Positions 42,903-52,235 of a DNA stretch of 64,000 bases are shown piece by piece. The stretch comes from Streptomyces sp. OR43 (GTDB lineage Bacteria; Actinomycetota; Actinomycetes; Streptomycetales; Streptomycetaceae). The notes below the pieces were generated by a model that searched no databases, had not been told where the DNA came from, and saw nothing but the letters and a program-made list of their open reading frames with translations. The position numbers and the translations under genes were made by a program. The stretch spans positions 395,636 through 459,635 of the forward strand of contig NZ_RDBK01000001.1 in NCBI RefSeq assembly GCF_008042275.1. The letters are read 5' to 3'. The first letter of the stretch is position 1. Every line of letters begins with the position of its first letter.

Positions 42903-44945
42903 TCAGCAGGTGATGCGGAGGTCCGCCCAGTCCCCGTGGTCGGAGTCGACGCCGTCGCCCCCGTCGGTGACCACGAGCCGGACGACCTGGGCACCGCTCA
43001 CGTCCGCCGAGACGGGCTGCGCCGGCATGGCGTTGGTCAGGACCCCGGTCGATGCCGCCTTCGTGCCGTCCGCCCAGATCTCGAAGGCCACGCTTCCCTT
43101 GGCGCCCTTCTCGTCGTCGACCCCGACGCGTGCCGTCACCGTGGCGCAGGCGCCGCCGGCGTAGTACTCGACGGCACTGGCCGCGTGCACCCCCAGCCCC
43201 TTGGCGTACACCTCGCCGCCGATGGTCAGCGGATGCCCGTCACCCGCCGCGCTCTCGCCGTTGCTGGTGTCCTTCTCCACCGGTCCGTAGCCGTTGGACG
43301 CGGTGAGCTGCGGCAGATCGCTCAGGTAGCCGCCGCCGGCCGGTGGCGCCATCACCACATGGGCCTGGAACGGTACGGCGGACCGTACCCGCTGCCCGGT
43401 GGGCGAGCGGTACTGCGCGGTGAGCGTCAGATCGTAGGTTCCGGTGGCCGTGCCCGGTGGAGCGGTCACCCGCCAGCGGGTGGTCAGCGCCCTTCCCGTC
43501 GGCAGGGCCGGCGCGGTGGTCGCGGAGTCGGCCGCGATCCGCCAGCCGGACGGCCCGGTGAGCGCCGCCGACGCCTGCACGGCGGGAGTCCGGCCCAGAT
43601 CGGTGACCGTCGTCGTCAGCTGGGCCGTGCGACCCGCCTCCACCAGCGGGCTTCCGTCCAGCGCCAGTTCCACCGCGGGCGGATACGCCGTCCAGTGGCG
43701 GTCGGCGGTCACGCGCAGCATCACCGTGCCATGGGCCGGGACCGTCGCGGAGATGCCGCCCGCGGTGTTGCGCGTGGTGTGCGCCCACAGATCGCGCACG
43801 GTGTACGCGTCGGCCCGCGGAAGCCCCGCCGCCGCGGCCGTCGTCGAGATCCGCTGCGCGCTCCCGGTCTCGTTGAACAGCGCCACCGCCCGGCTGCCGT
43901 CCTGCATCTCCTTGGCGACGACCCAGCGGCCGCCTTCGGAGGAGAGCACGACGCCCTGCTTGCCCAGCGGGTCCTGATCGACGGCGATGACCTCCTGGTT
44001 GGAGAGGATCCGGTACGTCTCGGGCGTCGCCGTGCGCAGGTCGGAACCGATGAGCAGCGGCGCGGCCATCACCGACCACATCGAGAAGTGGGTGCGGTAC
44101 TCCGTGTCCGTCATCCCGCCGTTGCCGACCTCCAGCATGTCGGGGTCGTTCCAGCGGCCGGGCCCTGCGGCGGAGGCGAGCGGCAGGTTCTGCTTCATGA
44201 TCGACAGCATGCTGCTCCAGCTGTCGTTGATGTCGCCCGTGGTGCGCCAGAGGTTGCCGAGTTCGGCGGCCCATTCCCAGGGCTTGTTCTGACCCCATTC
44301 GCAGATGCTGTAGACGATCGGGCGACCGGTGGCGGCCAGCGCGTCACGCATCGTCGTATAGCGCTCTTTCGCGTCCACACCCTGGTTGTTGCAGTTGTCG
44401 TACTTGAGGTAGTCGACACCCCAGTCCGCGAACTGCTGCGCGTCGCTGTACTCGTGCCCCAGCGCGCCGGGAAGGCCGACGCTGTCGCAGGTCTTGGTGC
44501 CCGCGCTGGTGTAGATGCCGAGCTTGAGACCCTTCGAGTGGACGTAGTCCGCAACGGCCGCGATGCCGTTCGGGAATCGGACAGGATCCGCTTCCAGCTT
44601 GCCGTCCGCATTGCGCTGCGGCTTCGCCCAGCAGTCGTCCAGGTTGACGAACTCGTAGCCCGCCTCCCTGAGTCCCTTCTCGACGAAGATGTCGGCGATG
44701 CCTTTGACCATCTCCTCATTGAACTCGGCCCGGCAATGGGTCGAGTTCCAATTGTTGAACCCCATGGGCGGAGTGAGCGCGAGGCCGTTGCCGGCCCGCG
44801 CGTCGGCCGTCTGCGCCCGGGCGGGCTCAGGGGACTGTGCGGCGGCGGGAACGGCGACTCCCGCCGCGCACAGGAGGCCCGCGGTCAGCGCTCCGATGAC
44901 TCTGTGGCGGCTTGTGCGGGTTGTACGGCTTGGAAGATGACGCAT
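42903..44945 (-). CDS. Secreted GH27 alpha-galactosidase with NEW3 and NPCBM domains
   Basis: A 680-residue exported enzyme with a signal peptide near residues 1-36. The GH27 barrel starts LALTPPMGFNNWNSTHC. The nucleophile is D183 in YLKYDNCN and the acid/base is D238 in WRTTGDIND; WNDPDMLEVGNGG follows. After the barrel come a C-terminal beta domain, a NEW3-type Ig domain (LTTTVTDLGRT...) and an NPCBM carbohydrate-binding domain to the end. It hydrolyses terminal alpha-galactosyl residues. ATG 44945 has GGAGGAA 8 nt upstream. It is divergent from a three-gene sugar importer that probably takes up the product. Confidence 0.93.
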   Translation of the reverse strand: MRHLPSRTTRTSRHRVIGALTAGLLCAAGVAVPAAAQSPEPARAQTADARAGNGLALTPPMGFNNWNSTHCRAEFNEEMVKGIADIFVEKGLREAGYEFVNLDDCWAKPQRNADGKLEADPVRFPNGIAAVADYVHSKGLKLGIYTSAGTKTCDSVGLPGALGHEYSDAQQFADWGVDYLKYDNCNNQGVDAKERYTTMRDALAATGRPIVYSICEWGQNKPWEWAAELGNLWRTTGDINDSWSSMLSIMKQNLPLASAAGPGRWNDPDMLEVGNGGMTDTEYRTHFSMWSVMAAPLLIGSDLRTATPETYRILSNQEVIAVDQDPLGKQGVVLSSEGGRWVVAKEMQDGSRAVALFNETGSAQRISTTAAAAGLPRADAYTVRDLWAHTTRNTAGGISATVPAHGTVMLRVTADRHWTAYPPAVELALDGSPLVEAGRTAQLTTTVTDLGRTPAVQASAALTGPSGWRIAADSATTAPALPTGRALTTRWRVTAPPGTATGTYDLTLTAQYRSPTGQRVRSAVPFQAHVVMAPPAGGGYLSDLPQLTASNGYGPVEKDTSNGESAAGDGHPLTIGGEVYAKGLGVHAASAVEYYAGGACATVTARVGVDDEKGAKGSVAFEIWADGTKAASTGVLTNAMPAQPVSADVSGAQVVRLVVTDGGDGVDSDHGDWADLRITC

Positions 44946-45077
44946 CGTTACGTTCCTCCGTACTCGTGCCGAATCGAGTGGCGGCATGTGCACGCCAAGA
45001 CGAGCGATTACGTTAGAGCGTGTTGAAGTCTGTTGGAAGAGGGGCGGTGCCGGTTGTTCGGTATCTCGTCAAAACCC

Positions 45078-45106
45078 TTGACGGAGCTGCTCGTTGGGGG
45101 TGAGAT
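45078..45106 (+). promoter_or_regulatory. Promoter of the sugar ABC importer
   Basis: TTGACG (45078-45083), a 17-nt spacer and TGAGAT (45101-45106), 48 nt before the binding-protein start. The divergent gap (44946-45154) has no clear LacI palindrome like those elsewhere. Confidence 0.4.
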
Positions 45107-45154
45107 CCAAGCGCACGTTCGGTTGTGTTGGGTTGCCTTCCGGAGGAGGGGGTC

Positions 45155-46498
45155 ATGGCGCACTCGTACGACAGGTCAGATCTGCCCGGCAGTGTCACGG
45201 GACATCGGATGTCCCGGCGAACTCTGCTGCGTGGCGCGGCAGTCGGTGCCGGCGCGGTCACGCTTCCCGCACTGCTCACCGCGTGCGGAGGTGGGCCCAG
45301 CGGTGACGGCAAGACCATCACCCTGGGCTCGAATGCCTCCGATCCCATTCCGAAGAAGGCCTTCGCCGATGCCTTCAAGGCCTATGCCGGCCAGTCGGAC
45401 GGCCGGAAGGTGAAGGTCAACACCGTTGATCACAACACCTTTCAGGAGAACATCAACCGCTATCTGCAGGGAAAGCCCGACGACGTCTTCATGTGGTTCG
45501 CCGGATACCGCATGCAGTTCTTCGCCAAGAAGGGGCTGCTGTACGACATCAGCGACAACTGGGAGGGCTATGAGGGGTTCTCGGACGCTCTGAAGGCCCA
45601 GTCCACCGGCGAGGACGGCAAGCAGTACCTCACGCCGTACTACTACTATCCGTGGGCCGTCTTCCACCGGAAGAGCCTCTTCACCGAACGGGGTTACCAG
45701 GCGCCCCGGACGCTGGACGAGTACGTGGCCCTGGCCAAGCAGATGAAGAAGGACAAGCTCGACCCCATCGCGTTCTGCGACAAGGACGGCTGGCCCGCGA
45801 TGGGCACGTTCGACTACATCAACATGCGGACCAACGGATACGAATTCCACAAGAGTCTGATGGCCGGCGAGGAAGCCTGGACGGACAAGCGCGTCAGGGA
45901 GGTCTTCGACACCTGGCGGCGCCTGCTCCCGTACTGCCAGCAGGGCGCCAACGGCCGCACCTGGCAGGAGGCGGCCACCAGCCTCCAGAAGCGGGACGCG
46001 GGCATGGCGGTCTTCGGGCTGCCGCACCCCGGCGCCCAGTTCCCCAAGGCGGAACAGGACGACCTCGACTTCTTCCCCTTCCCGGTCATCAACCCGGAGC
46101 ACGGCCAGGACGCCGTCGAGGCACCGATCGACGGGTTCCTGCTGGCGAAGAAGTCGAAGAGCCTCAAGAACGACAAGAGCCTGGAGAGCGCCAAGGACCT
46201 GCTGAAGTGGCTCGCCACCGGCAAGGCCGAGGACATCTACCTCAAGAGCGATCCGAACAACATCGCGGTCAACGACCGGGCGGACACCTCCCAGTACTCC
46301 GCCATCCAGAAGAAGGCCGTCGACATGGTGTCGGGGGCGAAGCAGATCTCCCAGTTCCTGGACCGTGACACCCGTCCGGACTTCGCGTCCACGGTCATGA
46401 TCCAGGCGATCCAGAAGTTCATCAGCAGTCCGAACGACGTGGACGGCCTGGTCAACGACATCGAACGGCAGAAGAAGACCATCTTCGCCTCGGACTGA
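45155..46498 (+). CDS. Sugar ABC transporter extracellular binding lipoprotein
   Basis: A 447-residue family-1 solute-binding protein with a Tat-like, lipobox-containing leader (MSRRTLLRGAAVGAGA...LLTACGGG). Body features include an NRYLQGKPDDVFMWFAG segment and a TPYYYYPWAVFHRK stretch, typical of oligosaccharide binders. ATG 45155 follows GGAGGAGG. It is the first gene of a binding-protein plus two-permease operon. No ATPase gene accompanies it, so it probably shares the common MsiK-type ATPase used by many Streptomyces sugar importers. Confidence 0.92.
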   Translation: MAHSYDRSDLPGSVTGHRMSRRTLLRGAAVGAGAVTLPALLTACGGGPSGDGKTITLGSNASDPIPKKAFADAFKAYAGQSDGRKVKVNTVDHNTFQENINRYLQGKPDDVFMWFAGYRMQFFAKKGLLYDISDNWEGYEGFSDALKAQSTGEDGKQYLTPYYYYPWAVFHRKSLFTERGYQAPRTLDEYVALAKQMKKDKLDPIAFCDKDGWPAMGTFDYINMRTNGYEFHKSLMAGEEAWTDKRVREVFDTWRRLLPYCQQGANGRTWQEAATSLQKRDAGMAVFGLPHPGAQFPKAEQDDLDFFPFPVINPEHGQDAVEAPIDGFLLAKKSKSLKNDKSLESAKDLLKWLATGKAEDIYLKSDPNNIAVNDRADTSQYSAIQKKAVDMVSGAKQISQFLDRDTRPDFASTVMIQAIQKFISSPNDVDGLVNDIERQKKTIFASD

Positions 46499-46514
46499 AC
46501 CGGGAGTACCGACC

Positions 46515-47429
46515 GTGTCGTTCATCTCGGGGCGGCGCACCGGACGACGGGGCTCTCGACGGTTCACCCGTCGCGACCTCGTCGTGCTCGGCGCCCTGCT
46601 CGGCATACCCGTCCTGCTCGACATCGCCATCGTGTGGGGGCCGACCCTCGCCTCCGTCGTCCTCTCCTTCACCAGCTGGGACGGCATCGGCGACATCGAG
46701 TGGGTCGGAACCCGCAACTACACGAACCTGTTCACGAACTACCCGCAGTTCTGGCCCGCCGCCCGCCACAACCTGCTCTGGCTCGCCTTCCTCGGCCTGG
46801 TCGCCACGCCGTTCGGGCTGCTCCTCGCCGTACTCATCGACAAGGGCGTGCGCTTCAGCCGCTTCTACCAGTCGACGCTGTACATGCCGGTCGTGCTCTC
46901 CCTCGCCGTGGTCGGTTTCATCGCACAGCTGGTCTTCTCCCGCGACCAGGGAGCACTCAACGCGATCGTCGGCGACACCGCCTCACCGACCGACTGGCTG
47001 GGCGATCCCGACCTCAACATCTGGATGGTCCTGCTCGCGGCCGCCTGGCGCCACACCGGTTACGTGATGATCCTCTACCTCGCCGGACTCAAGGCCGTGG
47101 ACACCTCCCTCAAGGAGGCCGCCGCGATCGACGGGGCGAGCGAGACCCAGACCTTCTTCCGCATCGTCTTCCCGACCCTGCGCCCGGTGAACGTCATCGT
47201 CGGTGTCATCACCGTCATCGAGTCGCTGCGCGCCTTCGACATCGTCTACGCGGTCAACCACGGCCGCAACGGCCTGGAGCTGCTCTCGGTGCTCGTCACC
47301 GACAACATCATCGGCGAGGCCAGCCGGATCGGTTTCGGCTCCGCCATCGCCGTCGTCCTGCTGGTCGTCTCCCTGGGATTCGTCGTGACGTATCTGGTCC
47401 AGGAGATCCGAGGGGAGAAGCACCGATGA
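46515..47429 (+). CDS. Sugar ABC transporter permease (MalF-like)
   Basis: A 304-residue membrane protein with six predicted helices and the cytoplasmic EAA loop as SLKEAAAIDGASETQTFFRIVFP. It lies 16 nt after the binding-protein gene and overlaps the next permease gene by 4 nt (ATGA). Confidence 0.93.
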   Translation: MSFISGRRTGRRGSRRFTRRDLVVLGALLGIPVLLDIAIVWGPTLASVVLSFTSWDGIGDIEWVGTRNYTNLFTNYPQFWPAARHNLLWLAFLGLVATPFGLLLAVLIDKGVRFSRFYQSTLYMPVVLSLAVVGFIAQLVFSRDQGALNAIVGDTASPTDWLGDPDLNIWMVLLAAAWRHTGYVMILYLAGLKAVDTSLKEAAAIDGASETQTFFRIVFPTLRPVNVIVGVITVIESLRAFDIVYAVNHGRNGLELLSVLVTDNIIGEASRIGFGSAIAVVLLVVSLGFVVTYLVQEIRGEKHR

Positions 47430-48340
47430 CCACGCACGCACCAACCGCCCGCCCGGCGCAGCCGGTCCCCGACACGTCCCGGCGCCGGATCCGCCCCGGC
47501 CGGCTGGGCGTACACGCCTTCCTGATGACGGTCTCGCTCGCCTTCCTCGCCCCCTTGCTGCTCGCCGTGTACGCCTCGCTCAGGCCCTACGACGAGACCT
47601 CGGAGCACGGCTACTTCTCGCTGCCCCGCCATCTCTCACTGGACTACTACCGGCAGGCGTTCACCGACTCCGGCATGACGAAGTACTTCGTCAACACCAT
47701 GATCATCGCCGTGCCCGGGGTGATCATCACGCTGTTCCTCGCCTCGTTCGTGGCGTTCGCGCTCGCCCGGCTGAGGATGCGCGGCGGGCTCGTCCTGCTG
47801 ATGCTCTTCACCGCGGGGAACCTGCTCCCGCAACAGGTGATCGTCACACCGCTGTACGTCGTCTTCAACCGCATCCCGCTGCCCTACTGGATGTCCGACT
47901 CGATGACGATGTTCGACTCCTACTGGGCCGTCATCCTGGTGCAGATCGGATTTCAGCTCGGCTTCTGCGTCTTCGTCCTCGCCAACTTCATGCGAACCCT
48001 CCCGCAGGAGATCCTCGAGGCGGCCGTCGTGGACGGGGCCGGCGTCTGGACCCAGTACTGGCGGATCACCCTGCCCCTGTGCCGTCCCGCACTCGCCGCC
48101 CTGGGGACGCTCCAGTTCACCTGGATGTACAACGACTTCCTCTGGGCGCTGGTCTTCATCTCCGACGGCGACAAACTTCCGGTCACCTCGGCGCTGAACA
48201 ACCTGCGCGGCCAGTTCTTCACCGACTACAACCTGCTCGCCGCCGGCTCCGTGATCGTCGCGCTCCCGACCCTCGTGGTCTTCCTGCTGCTCCAGCGGCA
48301 CTTCATCGCGGGGCTGACGCTGGGGTCCAGCAAGGGCTAG
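47426..48340 (+). CDS. Sugar ABC transporter permease (MalG-like)
   Basis: A 304-residue membrane permease with an EAA loop reading ILEAAVVDGAGVWTQYWRITLPLC. It overlaps the preceding gene by 4 nt and completes the operon. With no ATPase encoded nearby, the energising subunit must come from elsewhere. Confidence 0.93.
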   Translation: MTTHAPTARPAQPVPDTSRRRIRPGRLGVHAFLMTVSLAFLAPLLLAVYASLRPYDETSEHGYFSLPRHLSLDYYRQAFTDSGMTKYFVNTMIIAVPGVIITLFLASFVAFALARLRMRGGLVLLMLFTAGNLLPQQVIVTPLYVVFNRIPLPYWMSDSMTMFDSYWAVILVQIGFQLGFCVFVLANFMRTLPQEILEAAVVDGAGVWTQYWRITLPLCRPALAALGTLQFTWMYNDFLWALVFISDGDKLPVTSALNNLRGQFFTDYNLLAAGSVIVALPTLVVFLLLQRHFIAGLTLGSSKG

Positions 48341-48626
48341 GGGTGACCTGGTGAAACCGCTTCGTCAGCCGACTCCGGCGGGCGCCGGCTGACCGGTCGG
48401 AGATTCGTCGGGGGAGCTGAGGCAGCGAGTAAGCGCTGCCTCAGCGCCCCCGGTGCCGACGGACCAGTCCCGCGACCTGCTGCGGTTCGGTGACCTGGCT
48501 GCGCCCTCGGCCGGATCGAGGGGCCGCTATCCTGCGGCACCAAGGCTGTCCGTCGAACCGCCGCCCCGGCCCGAGGAAGTTGATGACGGCGCCCTCCTGC
48601 CCCCGGCCGGGAGAGGCGTTGGACGT
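48341..48626. other. Intergenic region, nothing recognised
   Basis: This is the gap between the importer and the convergent PASTA lipoprotein. I found no gene or perfect long hairpin. Confidence 0.4.
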
Positions 48627-49265
48627 CTACGGGCAGGACTCGTCGAACTTCACAGCTGTCAGCTCAACCGGCTGACCGTTGAGAACGGCTCCGGGGCTCG
48701 GCGACTGGGTGCACACCTGCCAGTTGCTTTCCATCAGCACCATGCGGCCTTCGCCGGCGTCGGTCACGGTGACCGATGTGCCTGGATCGAGGGCGCCCCG
48801 GGCGGCCTTCACCGACTTCCCGGCCAGACTCGGCATCTTGCCGCCCTTCACCTCCGGTTCCTGCTGGTCCTGCGCCGGGCACGTCTCCTCCAGCTTCACG
48901 GCCCCGAAGTCCAGCTCGGTGTTTGTGGGGATCGTCTTGCCTGCGGCGTAGTTCTGCGAACACACCTTCCAGTTTCGGTCGAGCGCCTGCATCCGGTCCC
49001 GGCCGGCGCTGTCATGCGACTTGAGGAGGTAGAACCCGTCGGCCTGAGCCCTGTCCTGTGCGGACTGGAGCCCCATGCCGACGAAGTTGGCGACGGTCCC
49101 CGTCTCGCCGGGCTCATCAGCCTTTGGTGACGGTGTCGAGTCCACCGTGGTCGCGGCCGGCGTCGGAGTGGCGGGCGCCTCGGCTGCCGGAGTGGCGGGG
49201 TCGCAGCCGACGAGCGTGACGGTGATCAGGCAGCCGAGAACGGCAGTGAGCGTGCGGGTGCGCAT
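48627..49265 (-). CDS. PASTA-domain lipoprotein
   Basis: A 212-residue lipoprotein (lipobox TLVGC) with a Thr/Pro/Ala-rich linker and two PASTA-like domains: VANFVGMGLQSAQDRAQADGF and MPSLAGKSVKAARGALDP onward. Each has a conserved Cys in the W(K/Q)VC(S/T)Q turn. PASTA domains bind peptidoglycan or beta-lactam-like ligands outside the cell. The gene starts at ATG 49265 and is preceded by a block shared with the excalibur gene at 52775. Confidence 0.85.
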   Translation of the reverse strand: MRTRTLTAVLGCLITVTLVGCDPATPAAEAPATPTPAATTVDSTPSPKADEPGETGTVANFVGMGLQSAQDRAQADGFYLLKSHDSAGRDRMQALDRNWKVCSQNYAAGKTIPTNTELDFGAVKLEETCPAQDQQEPEVKGGKMPSLAGKSVKAARGALDPGTSVTVTDAGEGRMVLMESNWQVCTQSPSPGAVLNGQPVELTAVKFDESCP

Positions 49266-49331
49266 GGTGTCCCCCAAGGGTGGTTCGTGAGGGCCTGACC
49301 GTAGCGTCGCGCATGGGGGGTGGGGAGGAGA

Positions 49332-49362
49332 ATGTTCCGGTGGTGTCGGAGTTGTGACCAAG
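49332..49362 (-). promoter_or_regulatory. Shared upstream block, copy 1
   Basis: Plus-strand ATGTTCCGGTGGTG (49332-49345) and AGTTGTGACCAAG (49350-49362), read leftward as a promoter region 66 nt before the PASTA gene. The same two blocks with identical spacing occur at 52839-52869. Confidence 0.65.
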
Positions 49363-49538
49363 GCGTGGAGAACCTGTGGCTATTACCCTTGTGGTGCGGG
49401 TGGGGGAACCTCGCCAGTGAGGCGCACGACCCGCGGTGCCACCCCCTTCTTCCGGCGTCGCGAGCTCGACCGGCGCTCGAGGGCGAATGAGTCAAATGCC
49501 GCCCGTTCAAGCCTGTGGCTGTGCGCACGTCCACCGGC

Positions 49539-49907
49539 TCAGGTCGAGCGCAGACAGAAGGGATGCCCGGCCGGGCTGGCGTAGACGCGGCTTCCGGTGC
49601 GGGTTTCGGGAAGGACCTCGGCGGTGGGCCGCAGTCGGGTGGCGCCGGCGTCGGTGGCCGTGCGGTCGGCGGTCGCGAGGTCCTCGACGCCGAAGTCGAG
49701 GTGCATCTGCTGGGAGGTGCCGTCCGGCCAGTTCGGGGCGGTGTGTCCGGGGGCGGACTGGACGACGATCACCGGGAGGCCGGGGGCCTGAACGAAGTGG
49801 TGGGTCGGCGTGGGGGTGAGCGAGCCGCCGAGCAGCCGGTGCCAGAAGAAGCTCTCCTTCTCGATGTCGGCGGCGTCGATGATCACGGAGGTCAGGGTGA
49901 TGGGCAT
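49539..49907 (-). CDS. VOC/glyoxalase-fold protein
   Basis: A 122-residue single VOC domain (ITLTSVIIDAADIEKESFFWHRLLGG..., HLDFGVEDLATADR, SPAGHPFCL). It may be a metal-dependent lyase/dioxygenase-type enzyme or a binding protein; the substrate is unknown. It lies 31 nt downstream of the SDR gene on the same strand and is probably co-transcribed with it. Confidence 0.88.
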   Translation of the reverse strand: MPITLTSVIIDAADIEKESFFWHRLLGGSLTPTPTHHFVQAPGLPVIVVQSAPGHTAPNWPDGTSQQMHLDFGVEDLATADRTATDAGATRLRPTAEVLPETRTGSRVYASPAGHPFCLRST

Positions 49908-49938
49908 GGTGTGTCCTGTTCGTGCTGTCGGTGGTTGC

Positions 49939-50712
49939 TCACACGGTCGGGATGATGCCGCCGTCGACGCGGAACTGCGCTCCGGTGAGCCACTTCGCGC
50001 GGCCGGAAGCGAGGAAGGCGATCAACTCGGCGACGTCCTCCGGATCTCCGGGGCGGCCCAGGGGGACCTTCAGGTGGTCCACGATCTGCTGCGTGACCTC
50101 TTCTGTGGTGATGCCCTGCTTCTCGGCCATGTGCTTCAGGTGGGCGGTGGCGCCGTCGGTGACGACGAAGCCGGGCAGGACGCAGACCACACGCACTCCG
50201 TGCTCGCCGACCTCGGTGGCCAGTTCGCGGCTGTAGGTGTTGAGCGCGGCCTTGGCGGCGGCGTAGGACGCCTCGGACCGCTGAGGCAGTTGGCTGGCTA
50301 TTGACGAGACGTGCACGACGACACCGGAGCCCCGTTCGACCATTCCCGGTACCAGGGCCCGGTCCAGGCGTACGGCGCTGAGGAGGTTCATCTCCAGGTC
50401 CGCCAGCCAGGATTCGTCCGACCGGCTCAGGGTCGGTGCAGGGGCGCTCGCCGCGCCCGCGTTGTTCACGAGCACGTCCACGCCGCCTGCCAGCTCGACG
50501 ACGCGGCGGCCGAGTTCGGCCGCCCCCTTCTGCGTGGAGAGGTCCGCCGCGAGGAATGTGGCACCGCTGTCTTCCGCGGGCCGGCTGCGGGAGGCCGTCA
50601 GCACGGTCGCGCCTGCGGCGACGAAGCGGCGCACGGTTGCCGCGCCCAGGCCCCGGCTGCCGCCGGTGACCAGTACCCGAAGGCCGTCGAGGCTGTTGTC
50701 CGTGGTGGGCAT
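49939..50712 (-). CDS. SDR family oxidoreductase
   Basis: A 257-residue Rossmann enzyme with VTGGSRGLG, a Ser/Arg at beta-2 end (TASRSRPAE, NADP-leaning), NNAGAAS, catalytic Ser in VHVSSIAS, Y-x-x-x-K in SYAAAKAAL and a C-terminal GAQFRVDGG. The ATG at 50712 follows a GGAGG-type site. It is divergent from a TetR regulator and likely controlled by it, with the VOC gene as second member. Confidence 0.92.
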   Translation of the reverse strand: MPTTDNSLDGLRVLVTGGSRGLGAATVRRFVAAGATVLTASRSRPAEDSGATFLAADLSTQKGAAELGRRVVELAGGVDVLVNNAGAASAPAPTLSRSDESWLADLEMNLLSAVRLDRALVPGMVERGSGVVVHVSSIASQLPQRSEASYAAAKAALNTYSRELATEVGEHGVRVVCVLPGFVVTDGATAHLKHMAEKQGITTEEVTQQIVDHLKVPLGRPGDPEDVAELIAFLASGRAKWLTGAQFRVDGGIIPTV

Positions 50713-50793
50713 AAGGTCTCTCCTCCGTAATATGAACCAGACTCCGGAAACGGTACACGTAAACGGAACCGGACTCACCTTAGGGAGACTCTC

Positions 50794-51372
50794 TTGCCGG
50801 CATCACGCCCGCTGCGCGCCGACGCGCGGCGCAACCGCGAGGCCCTGCTGTCCGCGGCCCGCCATGCGTTTCTCGGCGACGACACCGACGCGCACGTGGA
50901 GGACATCGCCCGTAGTGCCGGAGTCGCCGTCGGAACGCTCTACCGCCACTTCGAAACCCGCGAAGCGCTGATCGAGGAGGTCTACCGCAAGGAGGTCGAC
51001 GACCTGTGCGCCGCGCCCGGCAACCTGCTTGACCAACACGCCCCGGAGGAGGCGCTGCGACGCTTCCTGCTGCTGCTCGTGGACCACGCCGCGGTGGGCA
51101 AGGGCATGTCCAGTGTTCTGGAAAGCATCATGGCGACGGACTCACCGGTCTTCGACGACGCACGCATCCGTATGGCCAACGCCCTCTCCCTGCTGCTCGA
51201 AGCCGGCAAAGCGGCCGGCACCGTCCGCGACGACATCACCGGCTCCACCCTGTTGCGCGCCCTGGGCGGCATCTGCGGAATGCGCGCCACGGAGGGCTGG
51301 CTGGTCGAGGCCCGGCAGATCACCGACCTCCTCTTCGACGGTCTGCGATACGGCGCCCCGCGGTCGTCCTGA
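50794..51372 (+). CDS. TetR family transcriptional regulator
   Basis: A 192-residue regulator starting at TTG with AGGGAG 6 nt upstream. The helix-turn-helix reads VEDIARSAGVAVGTLYRHFETREAL. The ligand-binding half is Leu/Ala-rich with IMATDSPVF. The 81-nt divergent gap to the SDR gene has the direct-repeat-like CCGGAAACGG and AACGGAACCGG, a possible binding site. Confidence 0.92.
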   Translation: MPASRPLRADARRNREALLSAARHAFLGDDTDAHVEDIARSAGVAVGTLYRHFETREALIEEVYRKEVDDLCAAPGNLLDQHAPEEALRRFLLLLVDHAAVGKGMSSVLESIMATDSPVFDDARIRMANALSLLLEAGKAAGTVRDDITGSTLLRALGGICGMRATEGWLVEARQITDLLFDGLRYGAPRSS

Positions 51373-51568
51373 GACGGGGGGTGCGCACCTTGCGCCGTCG
51401 GCCAGCTCCTGCCCGCCACTCCTGCCCCCTTCCGCCGTCAGCTCGCCCCCCGCCTCGGTGGTGGGCCCGGAGCAACTGACCTGGGCTGTCGGGGTGTCCC
51501 TGGAGGTGGCGGGGCCGGCACCGCTGAGGCCGTGCGAGGAGCGCCGGACGGCGTGGAGGGAAGGAGGC

Positions 51569-51850
51569 GTGCCTGACGTGTCGTGGCGATGGGTGATCAC
51601 GGATGCGGTCGGGGCGGCGGGGGCCGCGCTTGTCGCGGAGGACCGCCCCCAGGTCCTCACCACACGGCACAACCTGGCCAATCTGCGCGGCAGGGCGGGG
51701 GACGCGGCCGGTGCCGCCGAGGAGCTGGGACGGCTGGCGTGTGACATGGAGCGGGTGCACGGAGCCGACCACATCTACACCGTCGTGTCCCGGCGCGCCG
51801 CCGTCCGCCGGCGGGAGGGAGCCGACGGGGGCAGCCGGGGCGCCGGGTGA
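51569..51850 (+). pseudogene. Tetratricopeptide-repeat protein remnant
   Basis: The frame preserves VLTTRHNLANLRGRAGDAAGAAEELGRL and ERVHGADHIYTVVSRR, a piece of the TPR array found at the C-terminus of large actinobacterial NB-ARC/TPR regulators. Only about one and a half repeats survive and no intact flanking domain exists. It is most likely the relic of a deleted gene. Confidence 0.6.
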
Positions 51851-52235
51851 CGACAGCGGTGTCCCAGGTGGCGGACCTCGCCGACCGCCTGTCTGCCCGC
51901 CACGCGCGTGGACGGCAACGTCCGTGAATACCGGCCGTTCGGAGGGGCCGCACACGCCCACCACCGACCTCGACCCTCCTGTCCTGCCGCCATCCCCCCG
52001 TGCGCGGTGTTTCCCTCGGTTCAAGCCGGCCCGAAGCCCTCGGACACGTCGGCGCCGCCATGGTCGAAGAGGGGGTGCCCGCCGTCGCGGACCACCCCAT
52101 CCGACCGGTCGTCGACAGCGTCCGCGCCTTCGACCGGGCCCACGAGGCCGCGATCAGGGTGGGCACTGACCAGGCCCACGGGGAGATCGTCGGATCGTGC
52201 CGTGAGCCTCGACGGCACCCGGCCGGCCGGTCGTC
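51851..52235. other. Degraded or unassigned region
   Basis: Short frames occur on both strands, including one reading HPIRPVVDSVRAFDRAHEAA, but none has a ribosome-binding site, good codon bias or recognisable similarity. It is probably decayed sequence adjoining the TPR remnant. Confidence 0.4.

Noticed and set aside
48453..49130. Plus-strand frame of 225 codons opposite the PASTA lipoprotein
   Set aside because: It has no start signal or domain, and the minus strand shows a lipobox and PASTA repeats.
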